Source: Gammaproteobacteria bacterium UBA2675 (GTDB lineage Bacteria; Pseudomonadota; Gammaproteobacteria; Pseudomonadales; Pseudohongiellaceae). Taken from it: a DNA stretch of 64,000 nucleotides. The position numbers and the translations under genes are program-made. This document shows positions 52,433 to 60,317 of this stretch, one piece after another. The notes beneath the pieces were generated by a model. The model was not told where the DNA came from. It worked only from the letters and a program-made list of their open reading frames with translations, and did not search any database. Every line of letters begins with the position of its first letter. Positions within the stretch are counted from its first letter, which is position 1. The stretch lies in assembly GCA_002354805.1 (NCBI GenBank), contig DEMH01000008.1:341-64340 (forward strand), given 5' to 3'.

Positions 52433-54148
52433 TTAGTCGTTACTTATCCAGTTTTTCACAACCTGCGCCACACGCGCGGGATCCTGAGCCACCAGCCCTT
52501 TAATCGCGCTGAGTTGTCGCTCGTAACTATCGCCAGGGCCAGTCAGCATCATATCTTCACCGCCGCTGAGCGTAACAGATTCTTTGGGGCCGGACGACGC
52601 GTCAGGTTTAACCTCGGTGAATCGCACCTCGCCATTACCACCCTGCGACTGGGCACCCGCAACAGCAGGCAGATTGTTGCCGCTGCTGCCTACCGCCGCC
52701 AGTCGCTTCAGGGTGGGCATCAGCACGCCAAACACCATCAGCAGCAGGAACACTGCAGCGCCCAGCTGTCGCAGCACACTGCCAAACCAGGGCTGTTCCC
52801 ACATAGGGATACTTTCCATGGTCATCGCGTCCGCCTGTGCAAACGCCCGGTTGATCACCGTAACACTGTCGCCGCGTTCAGCGTCAAAACCAACCGCGTC
52901 GCGCACCAGCGCGGTAATGCGATCCAGATCTTCCTGCGCCCAGGGCTGGGCACCTTCGCCGGTAGGTTCATCAACCACTACCGCAACAGACAGGCGTCGC
53001 ACTGCCACAGGGTCATAACTGGTGTAGCTGATCGTTCTATCCACCTCGTAGTTACGGGTGGCCTGGGTGCGGGTATTGGTGTTGTCACCGTTGGCAGCGG
53101 TAGCGGCACCCGCGCCATTGGCAGCAACTTCCGGTGCAACACCGGCGGCCGGGGGCTGGTTACTCAGTGCACCCGGAATGCCGGCGATGATGTCACCACC
53201 ATTGCGACGCTCATCCATCGACTGCTCGCTGCGCAGCACGGTGCTGTCAGGGTTATAGGTTTCGGCCGCTTCTTCGCTGCGTGTAAAATCAATATCAGCG
53301 TTTACTTCGGCAGTAAAATTACCACTGCCCAGCAATGGCATCAGAATGCGACTGATACGACCAGACAGGGTCTCTTCGTAGCGACGCACATACTCAAACT
53401 GTTCGCCGGCAATGGCCAGTTCGCGATTCTCACCGCGACGCGACAGCAGATTGCCAGACTGATCAACAACCGTAACATCCTCGGCTGCCATTTCCGGTAC
53501 GCTGGAGGCTACCAGGTTGGCAATTGACTGAACCTGGATTTCCGTCAGACGCGCACCGGTGTTCAGCGTCAGAAACACGGACGCCGTTGCCTTGCGGGCA
53601 TTGCGGATGAACACACTGCGCTCAGGCGTGGCCAGGTGCACACGGGCCGCCTGTACATGGCGGAAGCTGGCAATGGTACGTGCCAGCTCGCCCTCAAGGC
53701 TGCGCTTGTAGCGGTTGGCTTCCATGAACTGGCTGGTTCCCAGTCCCTGCTCCTGGTCCATGAACTCATAACCGTAGCCATCATCACGACTGATACCAGC
53801 GGCCGCCACCTGCAGGCGTACTTCATTGACGCGCGCCGCCGGCACCAGCAGCACACCGCTGGCCGGATCGATGCGATACTCCATCGCGCTGGTTTCCAGT
53901 ACCTGTGCCAGCTCTGACACATTGTAGCCCTGCATGCTCGGATACAGAGGCTGAAAGTCTTCCTGCTGTGACCACAACACAACCGAGAAGCCCAGTGCGA
54001 TACTGGCCGCCAGTCCCAGCAACAGACCAGCCTGGCGCAGCATATTCAGCCGATTGAAGCCCGACAGAAAACTGCCACTTCCAAAAAGCGACTTGCTGTT
54101 GTTGGCGGGTGTCCCGCCGGCGTTACCTGATGTTTCGGCAGCAGCCAT
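52433..54148 (-). CDS. fliF: Flagellar MS-ring protein FliF
   Basis: Forms the MS-ring in the inner membrane. Two membrane segments (about 33-53 and about 455-475) flank the periplasmic ring-building domains: PLYPSMQGYNVSELAQVLE, PASGVLLVPAARVNEVRLQVAAAG and RVHLATPERSVFIR. The cytoplasmic C-terminal FliG-binding tail ends the protein (VAQVVKNWISND). 571 residues. Confidence 0.96.
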   Translation of the reverse strand: MAAAETSGNAGGTPANNSKSLFGSGSFLSGFNRLNMLRQAGLLLGLAASIALGFSVVLWSQQEDFQPLYPSMQGYNVSELAQVLETSAMEYRIDPASGVLLVPAARVNEVRLQVAAAGISRDDGYGYEFMDQEQGLGTSQFMEANRYKRSLEGELARTIASFRHVQAARVHLATPERSVFIRNARKATASVFLTLNTGARLTEIQVQSIANLVASSVPEMAAEDVTVVDQSGNLLSRRGENRELAIAGEQFEYVRRYEETLSGRISRILMPLLGSGNFTAEVNADIDFTRSEEAAETYNPDSTVLRSEQSMDERRNGGDIIAGIPGALSNQPPAAGVAPEVAANGAGAATAANGDNTNTRTQATRNYEVDRTISYTSYDPVAVRRLSVAVVVDEPTGEGAQPWAQEDLDRITALVRDAVGFDAERGDSVTVINRAFAQADAMTMESIPMWEQPWFGSVLRQLGAAVFLLLMVFGVLMPTLKRLAAVGSSGNNLPAVAGAQSQGGNGEVRFTEVKPDASSGPKESVTLSGGEDMMLTGPGDSYERQLSAIKGLVAQDPARVAQVVKNWISND

Positions 54149-54197
54149 GATTCATTTTCCTGTGTGTTTCGCGCGTGCGCTGATGTCGTGGTTAGTC

Positions 54198-54575
54198 TTA
54201 CAACGGCATATTCATGATGTCCTGATAGGCGCTGACCAGGCGGTTACGCACCTGGTTCATGGCCTCGAAGGACACGCTGGCTTTCTGCATCTGGATCATG
54301 ACCTGGGTGATATCAACGCCCGGCTCACCCATTTCAAACGCGCGCTGCAGCTCAGAAGATTTAGCCTGGGTATCAGCCACAGAATCGACAGCCTGTTTGA
54401 GCATCTCGCCGAAACCTGTGCCCTCAGTCTTGCCTGCGCCATTGATGCCCTGGCTGCCGTTGACAGCCTGACTCATATCCGGCTTGTTGACTTCCGGAGA
54501 CTGGATCTGGCCGCGTATTTCACGCATTTGCATCAGTAGTTGATTGATATCGCTGCGATCGCCAATCGTGTTCAT
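54198..54575 (-). CDS. fliE: Flagellar hook-basal body protein FliE
   Basis: Adapter between MS-ring and rod. 125 residues with the conserved C-terminal half FGEMLKQAVDSV, KSSELQRAFEMGEPGVDITQVMIQMQKASVSFEAMNQVRN (as GEPGVDITQVMIQM and SFEAMNQVRNRLV). I use the ATG at 54575, 5 nt after GGGAGG, rather than the GTG just before. 12 bp after fleR. Confidence 0.95.
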   Translation of the reverse strand: MNTIGDRSDINQLLMQMREIRGQIQSPEVNKPDMSQAVNGSQGINGAGKTEGTGFGEMLKQAVDSVADTQAKSSELQRAFEMGEPGVDITQVMIQMQKASVSFEAMNQVRNRLVSAYQDIMNMPL

Positions 54576-54587
54576 CACGGCCTCCCT

Positions 54588-56012
54588 TTATGCACTTACC
54601 AGTGAATCAATATTGATGCCCATATCACGCATTCTCGCCAGCTTGTAACGCAGCGTGCGTGCACTGACGCCCAGCACTTCTGCAGTTTCCTTGCGGCGGC
54701 CGCCCTGCTGTTTGAGGGTGGACAGAATGATTTCAAACTCGCGCTGCTTCAGATCGTTACCCAGTGGTCGGTTTTCGTCGCTGCTGTCGGCTTCCTGTGC
54801 AGTGACAGGCACAGTCACGCTGTGACTGCCGGCGCTGCTGCTGACGGCACTACTACTGACAGTACCAGCGAAGCGATGAGCCTGACCCTGCTCCAGGCCC
54901 AGGCAGGATGCAGTAATGGTGTGTCCATCCTGAATGATCAGTGCCCGTTGCAACACATTGTCCAGCTCGCGCACATTGCCCGGCCAGGCGTACTGGCTCA
55001 GTGTCAGCTTGGCCTGCTCGTCCAGACGAACGGTGCTGCGGCCCATGCGTCCAGCATGCTGTTCCAGCAAACGTTCAGCCAGCGGCACTATGTCCTGACG
55101 ACGCTGACGCAGTGGCAGCCAGGCCAGCGGAAATACGCTCAGGCGGTAATACAGGTCTTCGCGGAAGTTTCCTTCACGCACGTGCTGACGCAGATCGCGG
55201 TTGGTGGTAGCGATCACACGCACATCCAGCTTCATGGTCTTGCGGCTGCCAAGACGCTCAACCTCGCGCTCCTGCAGCACACGCAGGATTTTGGCCTGCA
55301 GACCAATATCCATTTCTGAAATTTCGTCCAGCAGCAGCGTGCCACCATCAGCCTGTTCAAACTTGCCCGGGCTGCTGTTGTAAGCGCCGGTGAACGCACC
55401 CTTTTCATAACCAAACAGCGTCGCTTCCAGCATGTTCTCCGGAATCGCCGCACAGTTGATGGCTACAAACGGACCTTTGGCACGATTGGAATGCTGGTGA
55501 ATGAACTGGGCCAGTACTTCCTTGCCCGTGCCACTTTCACCAGAAATCAGCACGGTTGCATCGGTACGTGCCACTTTTCCTGCCAGCGACAGCAACTGCT
55601 GGCTGGAAGGCTCAATCGCAACTGGCTCATTACCACCCAGTACACGCGTGGTCAGATACTTCTCCACCGTTGCCAGCAGCTGCTCCGGTTTAAAGGGTTT
55701 CAACAGGTAATCTACAGCGCCTTCGCGCATCGCACGCACGGAACTGCCGATGCTGCCAAAAGCCGTGATCAGGACCACCGGCAATGCCGGGAAGCGACCG
55801 CGAATGCGCTGCAACAGTTCGTGACCATCCATTCCATCCATATTGATGTCGGACACCACCATGTCGACGGCCTGGGTTGCCAGAACGCTCAGCGCTTCAT
55901 CGCCGCTTTCCGCCGCGAGCACATTGTAGCCGGCGTAATCCAGCGTATCGCTCAGCGCATCACGCAGCTGTGGATTGTCTTCAACGATCAAAACGGTTGC
56001 CTTGTCAGTCAT
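54588..56012 (-). CDS. fleR: Sigma-54-dependent flagellar response regulator FleR/FlrC
   Basis: Activates mid-class flagellar operons. Receiver domain (VEDNPQLRDAL, phospho-acceptor Asp in MVVSDINMDGMDG), AAA+ domain with Walker A SGESGTGKEVLAQFIH, the sigma-54 contact loop GYEKGAFTGAY, and DGGTLLLDEISEM. A Fis-type helix-turn-helix ends it (RRKETAEVLGVSARTLRYKL). 474 residues. Overlaps fleS by 4 nt. Confidence 0.95.
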   Translation of the reverse strand: MTDKATVLIVEDNPQLRDALSDTLDYAGYNVLAAESGDEALSVLATQAVDMVVSDINMDGMDGHELLQRIRGRFPALPVVLITAFGSIGSSVRAMREGAVDYLLKPFKPEQLLATVEKYLTTRVLGGNEPVAIEPSSQQLLSLAGKVARTDATVLISGESGTGKEVLAQFIHQHSNRAKGPFVAINCAAIPENMLEATLFGYEKGAFTGAYNSSPGKFEQADGGTLLLDEISEMDIGLQAKILRVLQEREVERLGSRKTMKLDVRVIATTNRDLRQHVREGNFREDLYYRLSVFPLAWLPLRQRRQDIVPLAERLLEQHAGRMGRSTVRLDEQAKLTLSQYAWPGNVRELDNVLQRALIIQDGHTITASCLGLEQGQAHRFAGTVSSSAVSSSAGSHSVTVPVTAQEADSSDENRPLGNDLKQREFEIILSTLKQQGGRRKETAEVLGVSARTLRYKLARMRDMGINIDSLVSA

Positions 56013-57286
56013 ACAGTCTGCTCCTGTGTAGCTTTACCCTGGCAAGGCAGCACAAAACCGGCACGAATGCCGCTGACCTGCTCTGCCTCAGGGTCCAGAT
56101 TCCCGCTTGCGAGGTTCTCAATAAAAAATCGTCCGCCGTGTGCGCGCGCAACAACCTGCGCCACGGCCAGTCCCAGCCCGGTGCCCTGGGCACGGGTGGT
56201 ATAAAATGCTTCCGTCACCTGGCTCAGCACTTTCGGATCAATGCCAGGGCCGTTGTCCTGAACAAAAAAGCGCAGATGGCCAGCTTCGCAGTTGTGATCA
56301 GCGATCACTTTCAGCTGCACCTGGGCGCCACCGTTCTGCTGGGCGTTTTCCAACAGATTCAATATGGCACCTACCAGCGACTCCTGATTGCAGTCCAGCA
56401 GGCAGTCAGGGGCCTCGTTGGTCCACTGACAGCGTGTGCGGCTGTCGCGCAGCAGCACCTCGGCAGCTACCCGCGTTTCATCAAACAGCTGGGCCATGCT
56501 CAGACGTGCATCGAGCACCGCCTCGCCACGTGCAAACACCAGCATGTCACGCACCTGGCGCTCCATATTGTGCAGACGGGACATCAGTCGGTCGTGGGTG
56601 CGCTGCAGTCTGTCCGCATCAGCGGGCTGATCGTCACCTGCTTGCGCAGCCTGTGACGGCAGTGCATGTGCCAGGTGTCCGGCATACAGCATGGCGGCTG
56701 CCAGCGGAGTGCGAATCTGATGTGCCAGTGACGACACCATCTGACCCATTTCGGTCAGACGCTGATGACGGCTCAGTCGCTGCTGCAGGCGTCGGGTTTC
56801 TGTCTGATCGGTGATCAGGATGATCTGGCCGGGCTCTTCTTCCAGCGAACGGCTCAGCAGGCTCACGCGCTTGCCGTTTACCAGGGAAATTTCGTGGCCG
56901 TCGTCGCTGCGTGGCGCAAAGCGGGTGCGAATGATCTCCACCCACAGCTCGCCTTCAAGAGGCGAACCCAGCAGATCCAGGGCAGCAGCATTACATTCAG
57001 AGATCTGGCCGCGTGCATTCAGTACCAGCACGCCGCCTGGCAACAGCTGCAGCAGTTTGGTCAGTCGGTGCGCGATGCGCTCTTTCTCGGCGAGCTCGCG
57101 CAGGCGCTGGGCATTGGCAGCTTCCAGCTCGGCTGTCAGATCCCGCACCTGGCTCTCAAGTGCCTGGTAGGTCTGTGTCAGTTCGCCGGACAGTTCGTTA
57201 AAAGCCTTGAACGCCAATTCCAGTGCCTGTGCACTATTTGGCTGACTTTGTATGTCTCTTACCAGCGTCAGGCTGCTTGCTGCCAT
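56009..57286 (-). CDS. fleS: Flagellar sensor histidine kinase FleS/FlrB
   Basis: Cytoplasmic kinase for FleR. No membrane segment. A coiled-coil start (ALESQVRDLTAELEAANAQRLRELAEKE), a PAS domain (about 85-165, LLPGGVLVLNARGQISECNAAA) and a His kinase core: H-box SSLAHQIRTPLAAAML, N-box ILNLLENAQQNG, G1 FVQDNGPGIDPKV and G2 RAQGTGLGLAVAQ. 425 residues. Preceded by a near-consensus sigma-54 promoter. Confidence 0.94.
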   Translation of the reverse strand: MAASSLTLVRDIQSQPNSAQALELAFKAFNELSGELTQTYQALESQVRDLTAELEAANAQRLRELAEKERIAHRLTKLLQLLPGGVLVLNARGQISECNAAALDLLGSPLEGELWVEIIRTRFAPRSDDGHEISLVNGKRVSLLSRSLEEEPGQIILITDQTETRRLQQRLSRHQRLTEMGQMVSSLAHQIRTPLAAAMLYAGHLAHALPSQAAQAGDDQPADADRLQRTHDRLMSRLHNMERQVRDMLVFARGEAVLDARLSMAQLFDETRVAAEVLLRDSRTRCQWTNEAPDCLLDCNQESLVGAILNLLENAQQNGGAQVQLKVIADHNCEAGHLRFFVQDNGPGIDPKVLSQVTEAFYTTRAQGTGLGLAVAQVVARAHGGRFFIENLASGNLDPEAEQVSGIRAGFVLPCQGKATQEQTV

Positions 57287-57332
57287 GTGTTTGTCCCGCC
57301 TCTTGGATGTTCTGTTTCCGCAAGGGTGGCAA

Positions 57333-57347
57333 GCAATGTCCGTGCCA
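57333..57347 (-). promoter_or_regulatory. Sigma-54 promoter of fleSR
   Basis: The minus strand reads TGGCACG-GACA-TTGC, a consensus -24/-12 with GG-N10-GC, 46 bp before the fleS ATG. In Pseudomonas and Vibrio fleSR/flrBC is activated by FleQ/FlrA through such a promoter. Confidence 0.85.
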
Positions 57348-57480
57348 GTCGTAACAGGGCTTATTTTTCAACTACTTAGGGTGCGGCAAGGTTTTGCCGC
57401 TGGCAGAATACAGGCGGATTACTGTCACTTTGACGGGAAATTGACGCCACGGCGCACTTGTGTACTTTCAAGCACGGTAC

Positions 57481-57654
57481 GGGTAGCGGGTGGCAGATCA
57501 CGCCCGGATCGCATCCTTTCACCGCTCACCCGGCGGGGCGGAACTCGACCTCGCGGCGTAGCCGCTCGGGACTCGGACAGTCCTCCCGCTGATCGGGTGA
57601 GCGGCAAAAGGATAGACGCGCCCTGATTGGCCGTGATTCTGCCACCCGCTACCC
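57481..57654. repeat. Large nested inverted repeat (element 1)
   Basis: Outer arms of 22-23 bp (57481-57502 with 57632-57654; GGGTAGCGGGTGGCAG / CTGCCACCCGCTACCC, one extra base). Inner arms of 20 bp with two mismatches (57513-57532 with 57594-57613; ATCC...CACCCG / CGGGTG...GGAT). A GCGGC-GTA-GCCGC hairpin lies at 57553-57565. It would fold into one long cruciform. No ORF. In the rest of the 653-bp gap 57287-57939, 57348-57480 shows nothing clear and 57750-57784 holds an AAGCCGAT/ATCGGCTT hairpin. Confidence 0.8.
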
Positions 57655-57810
57655 TCCCCTGAGTGCCAAATTCAAAACGCGGTCGCCGGGTGCGTTACAA
57701 AGAGGAGCGATGGTGCGCTGCGGCCTAATCGCAGTTTCGCCGGCAATGCAAGCCGATCGGATAGCGACGCGGCAATCGGCTTTTAGTGGGGCGAGGCGCG
57801 TATCAGCTCA

Positions 57811-57928
57811 ATCGAGGCGGCGGGAGTAGTGGGAAAAGGAGCTACGAAAACCTGAGGAGGACTTTCCCACTGATCCTGGTGCCGGAAGCGTTGAAGCCAA
57901 GGACTGCCACCCGAGTTCCAGGGCCGGA
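57811..57928 (+). repeat. 118-bp direct repeat, left copy (element 2)
   Basis: Aligns without gaps to 59561-59678, 19 mismatches by my count (about 84% identity). Ends 11 bp after the sdaA stop. Inner arms GTGGGAAA / TTTCCCAC are kept with compensating changes relative to the other copy (GCGGGAAA / TTTCCCGC). The outer arm TGCCACCCGAG is present only on the right side, so the left outer arm seems lost. Confidence 0.85.
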
Positions 57929-57939
57929 AAAGTTGAAGC

Positions 57940-59382
57940 TCAGCATTCGCTCAAACTGATTGGGATATTGACGGCCAGACCGGCTTCTGAGGTTTCTTTG
58001 TATTTGTCGCTCATGTCGGCGGCGGTCTGCCACATGGTGCGGATGACTGCGTCGAGCGACACTTTGGCCTTTGAGGGATCACCAAACAGTGCCAGTTGGG
58101 AGGCGGTGACGGCCTTTACGGCGCCCATGGCGTTGCGTTCTATGCAGGGAATCTGCACCAGGCCGCCGACGGGGTCACAGGTCAGGCCCAGGTGGTGTTC
58201 CATGGCGATCTCCGCGGCCATGGTGACCTGCTCTACACTGCCGCCACGACAGGCTGTCAGACCCGCAGCGGCCATGGCTGAGGAGACGCCGATCTCGGCC
58301 TGGCAGCCGCCCATGGCCGCTGAAATCGTCGCCCGCTTTTTGAACAGGCAACCGCTCTCTGAGGCGGTTAACAGGAATTGCATGATGACATCGTCGTCGG
58401 GCTGCTCCTGTTCAAACACCAGCAGATACCAGAGCACGGCGGGAATCACACCTGCCGCGCCATTGGTCGGCGCGGTGACCACGCGGCCGAATGCGGCGTT
58501 CTCTTCGTTGACGGCCAGGGCAAAACAGCTCAGCCAGTCCAGCGCATGAGAGAAACCCGTACCCGAGTTTCGAATGGCATCGCGCCAGGTCTCGATGGTG
58601 TAATCCAGGTCATTATCGAGCAGTCGCCGGTTGAAGGCTGGCGCGCGGCGAGTCACCTGCAGGTCACCTGGCAGCTCGCCATCGGTATGACAGCCCCGAT
58701 ACAGACACTCAAACATGGTCTGCCAGATCTGCAGCACGGCCCGACGCGTTTCGCTGGCCTCTCGCCAGGCCAGTTCGTTTTTCTCGACCACGCCGGCGAT
58801 CGACAGACCGGTCTGCCTGCACCAGCGAGTCAGATCAGCTGCGGTGTTAATCGGGTGCGGCAGCTCAACAAAATCGACTGCACTGACGCCCAGCTCATCC
58901 TGGCGGCTGACAAAACCGCCACCTATCGAGAAGTAAACCTCCTGATATTCATCACCATCCTCGTACTGCACCTCAAAACGCATGCCATTGGGATGTTCAG
59001 GCAGCGACTCACCGGGACAAAATAGCAGGCAGGATTCCGGGTCAAAGTACAACGACACCTCATCATTCAGCCGGATCTCTTTCTGCTGACGAATCGCATT
59101 GACGGTCTCAGCCAGTCGATCGGTGGGAAAGGTCACAGGGTCAGCCCCCATCAATCCCATCATGATGGCCAGATCCGTGCCATGGCCCTTCCCTGTCTTG
59201 GCCAGCGACCCGTAAAGATAAACTCGAAGTGATGCCGGTTTGCGCCCCGCGTCCAGCCCCGCCACAAACCGCTGCGCCGCCCGCCACGGCCCCAGCGTAT
59301 GAGAACTACTGGGCCCCACGCCGATCTTGAACATGTCCAGAACCGACAAAGACTCCCGACCCGATTCCGACTGACGAGACAT
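57940..59382 (-). CDS. sdaA: L-serine ammonia-lyase (iron-sulfur, single chain)
   Basis: Deaminates L-serine to pyruvate using a 4Fe-4S cluster. N-terminal beta domain (VLDMFKIGVGPSSSHTLGPWRAA; GPSSSHT motif) and C-terminal alpha domain (APTNGAAGVIPAVL, cluster Cys in LTACRGGS and GLTCDPVGGLVQIPCIERN). The protein ends SLSEC, with the C-terminal Cys known in this family to reach the cluster. I start it at MSRQSESGR (480 residues), 4-5 nt after AAGGAGGGGG. It lies alone between two direct repeats with its own promoter, between the flagellar block and dcd. Confidence 0.94.
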   Translation of the reverse strand: MSRQSESGRESLSVLDMFKIGVGPSSSHTLGPWRAAQRFVAGLDAGRKPASLRVYLYGSLAKTGKGHGTDLAIMMGLMGADPVTFPTDRLAETVNAIRQQKEIRLNDEVSLYFDPESCLLFCPGESLPEHPNGMRFEVQYEDGDEYQEVYFSIGGGFVSRQDELGVSAVDFVELPHPINTAADLTRWCRQTGLSIAGVVEKNELAWREASETRRAVLQIWQTMFECLYRGCHTDGELPGDLQVTRRAPAFNRRLLDNDLDYTIETWRDAIRNSGTGFSHALDWLSCFALAVNEENAAFGRVVTAPTNGAAGVIPAVLWYLLVFEQEQPDDDVIMQFLLTASESGCLFKKRATISAAMGGCQAEIGVSSAMAAAGLTACRGGSVEQVTMAAEIAMEHHLGLTCDPVGGLVQIPCIERNAMGAVKAVTASQLALFGDPSKAKVSLDAVIRTMWQTAADMSDKYKETSEAGLAVNIPISLSEC

Positions 59383-59488
59383 ACCCCCTCCTTCCAAACC
59401 AGAACCAGCCGCGCCCTGAACTCGGCACAACGCTCAATCGAGCCGCCCCGCTGACCCAAATCAACACCGCCGCGCACTGGAAGCATCA

Positions 59489-59517
59489 GTTATAGCAGCG
59501 ACGCCGCGCTCAGCCAA
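59489..59517 (-). promoter_or_regulatory. Sigma-70 promoter of sdaA
   Basis: On the minus strand TTGGCT, 17 bp, TATAAC, with the extended TGC before the -10. About 107 bp before the sdaA ATG and just inside element 3, so the promoter lies between the two direct repeats together with the gene. Confidence 0.6.
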
Positions 59518-59522
59518 ATCGA

Positions 59523-59678
59523 GGCCTCGGGGATCGGGTGGCAACGACTAATTAAGCCCAATCGAGGTGCCGGGAGTAGCGGGAAAAGGAGCGACGAAAA
59601 CCTGAGGAGGACTTTCCCGCTGATTCCGGCGCCGGACGCGTTGACGCTCAACCGTGCCACCCGAGTCCCGAGGCCGGA
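59523..59678 (+). repeat. 118-bp direct repeat, right copy, within hairpin element 3
   Basis: The part 59561-59678 is the direct repeat of element 2. Outer inverted arms 59523-59543 and 59655-59675 pair at 19 of 21 positions (CCTCGGGGATCGGGTGGCA / TGCCACCCGAGTCCCGAGG), and inner arms AGCGGGAAA / TTTCCCGCT (59578-59586 with 59613-59621) lie inside. It occupies most of the dcd-sdaA gap (59383-59720); apart from the sdaA promoter I see nothing else there. Confidence 0.85.
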
Positions 59679-59720
59679 CGCAATTAGTTAAAACGCGTCG
59701 CGGCAATTAACAGACAAACA

Positions 59721-60290
59721 TCAAGCGCGCGGCGGAGTTACCCCCGTTTGACCCATGTATTTTCCCCCACGCTGCTTATAAGTCACCTCACACTGCTCAT
59801 CCGACTGATAGAACAGCATCTGCGCCACGCCTTCGTTAGCGTAGATCTTGGCGGGCAGCGGCGTGGTGTTGGAGAATTCCAGCGTGACGTGGCCTTCCCA
59901 TTCCGGCTCCAGCGGCGTCACGTTTACTATGATGCCGCAGCGCGCGTAGGTGGATTTGCCCAGGCAGACGGTCAGCACGTCCGATGGAATACGGAAGTAC
60001 TCCACGGTGCGGGCCAGCGCAAAGGAGTTGGGTGGGATGATGCAGTATGGCTCGTCGATGGAGACAAAGCTGGTCTCATCAAAATTCTTGGGATCCACCA
60101 CATTGGTGGTGTGAACATTGGTGAAGATCTTGAACTCGGAGGCGCAGCGCACATCGTAGCCGTAACTGGAGGTACCGTAGGAGATCACCTTGCCGCCATC
60201 GACATAACGCACCTGCCCCGGCTCGAACGGTTCGATCATGCCGTGTTCCTGAGCCATTTTGCGAATCCATTTGTCTGACTTGATGCTCAT
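59721..60290 (-). CDS. dcd: dCTP deaminase
   Basis: Deaminates dCTP to dUTP, the main source of dUMP for thymidylate in many Gram-negatives. 189 residues. Starts MSIKSDKWIRKMAQEHGMIEPFEPGQV (first part diagnostic), with ISYGTSSYGYDVRCA, the catalytic Glu region CGIIVNVTPLEPEWEGHVTLEFSN (as TPLEPEWEGHVTLE) and the C-terminal GKYMGQTGVTPPR. Position downstream of the protease gene by 27 bp suggests co-transcription. Confidence 0.97.
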   Translation of the reverse strand: MSIKSDKWIRKMAQEHGMIEPFEPGQVRYVDGGKVISYGTSSYGYDVRCASEFKIFTNVHTTNVVDPKNFDETSFVSIDEPYCIIPPNSFALARTVEYFRIPSDVLTVCLGKSTYARCGIIVNVTPLEPEWEGHVTLEFSNTTPLPAKIYANEGVAQMLFYQSDEQCEVTYKQRGGKYMGQTGVTPPRA

Positions 60291-60317
60291 ACTGCGGGTA
60301 AACTCCTGCGGTTGGTG

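Noticed and set aside
51324..53527. Long open frames on the plus strand over fliG and fliF (370 and 337 codons), and similar ones over cheA, metG and the protease
   Set aside because: They lie opposite clearly conserved genes, have no matching family or ribosome site, and follow from codon bias in GC-rich DNA.
57750..57784. Terminator for sdaA
   Set aside because: The hairpin AAGCCGAT/ATCGGCTT has its T run on the plus strand, whereas sdaA is on the minus strand.
57811..59678. Integron attC sites around sdaA
   Set aside because: The repeats form hairpins but I see no GTTRRRY / RYYYAAC core pairs at their ends and no integrase gene.
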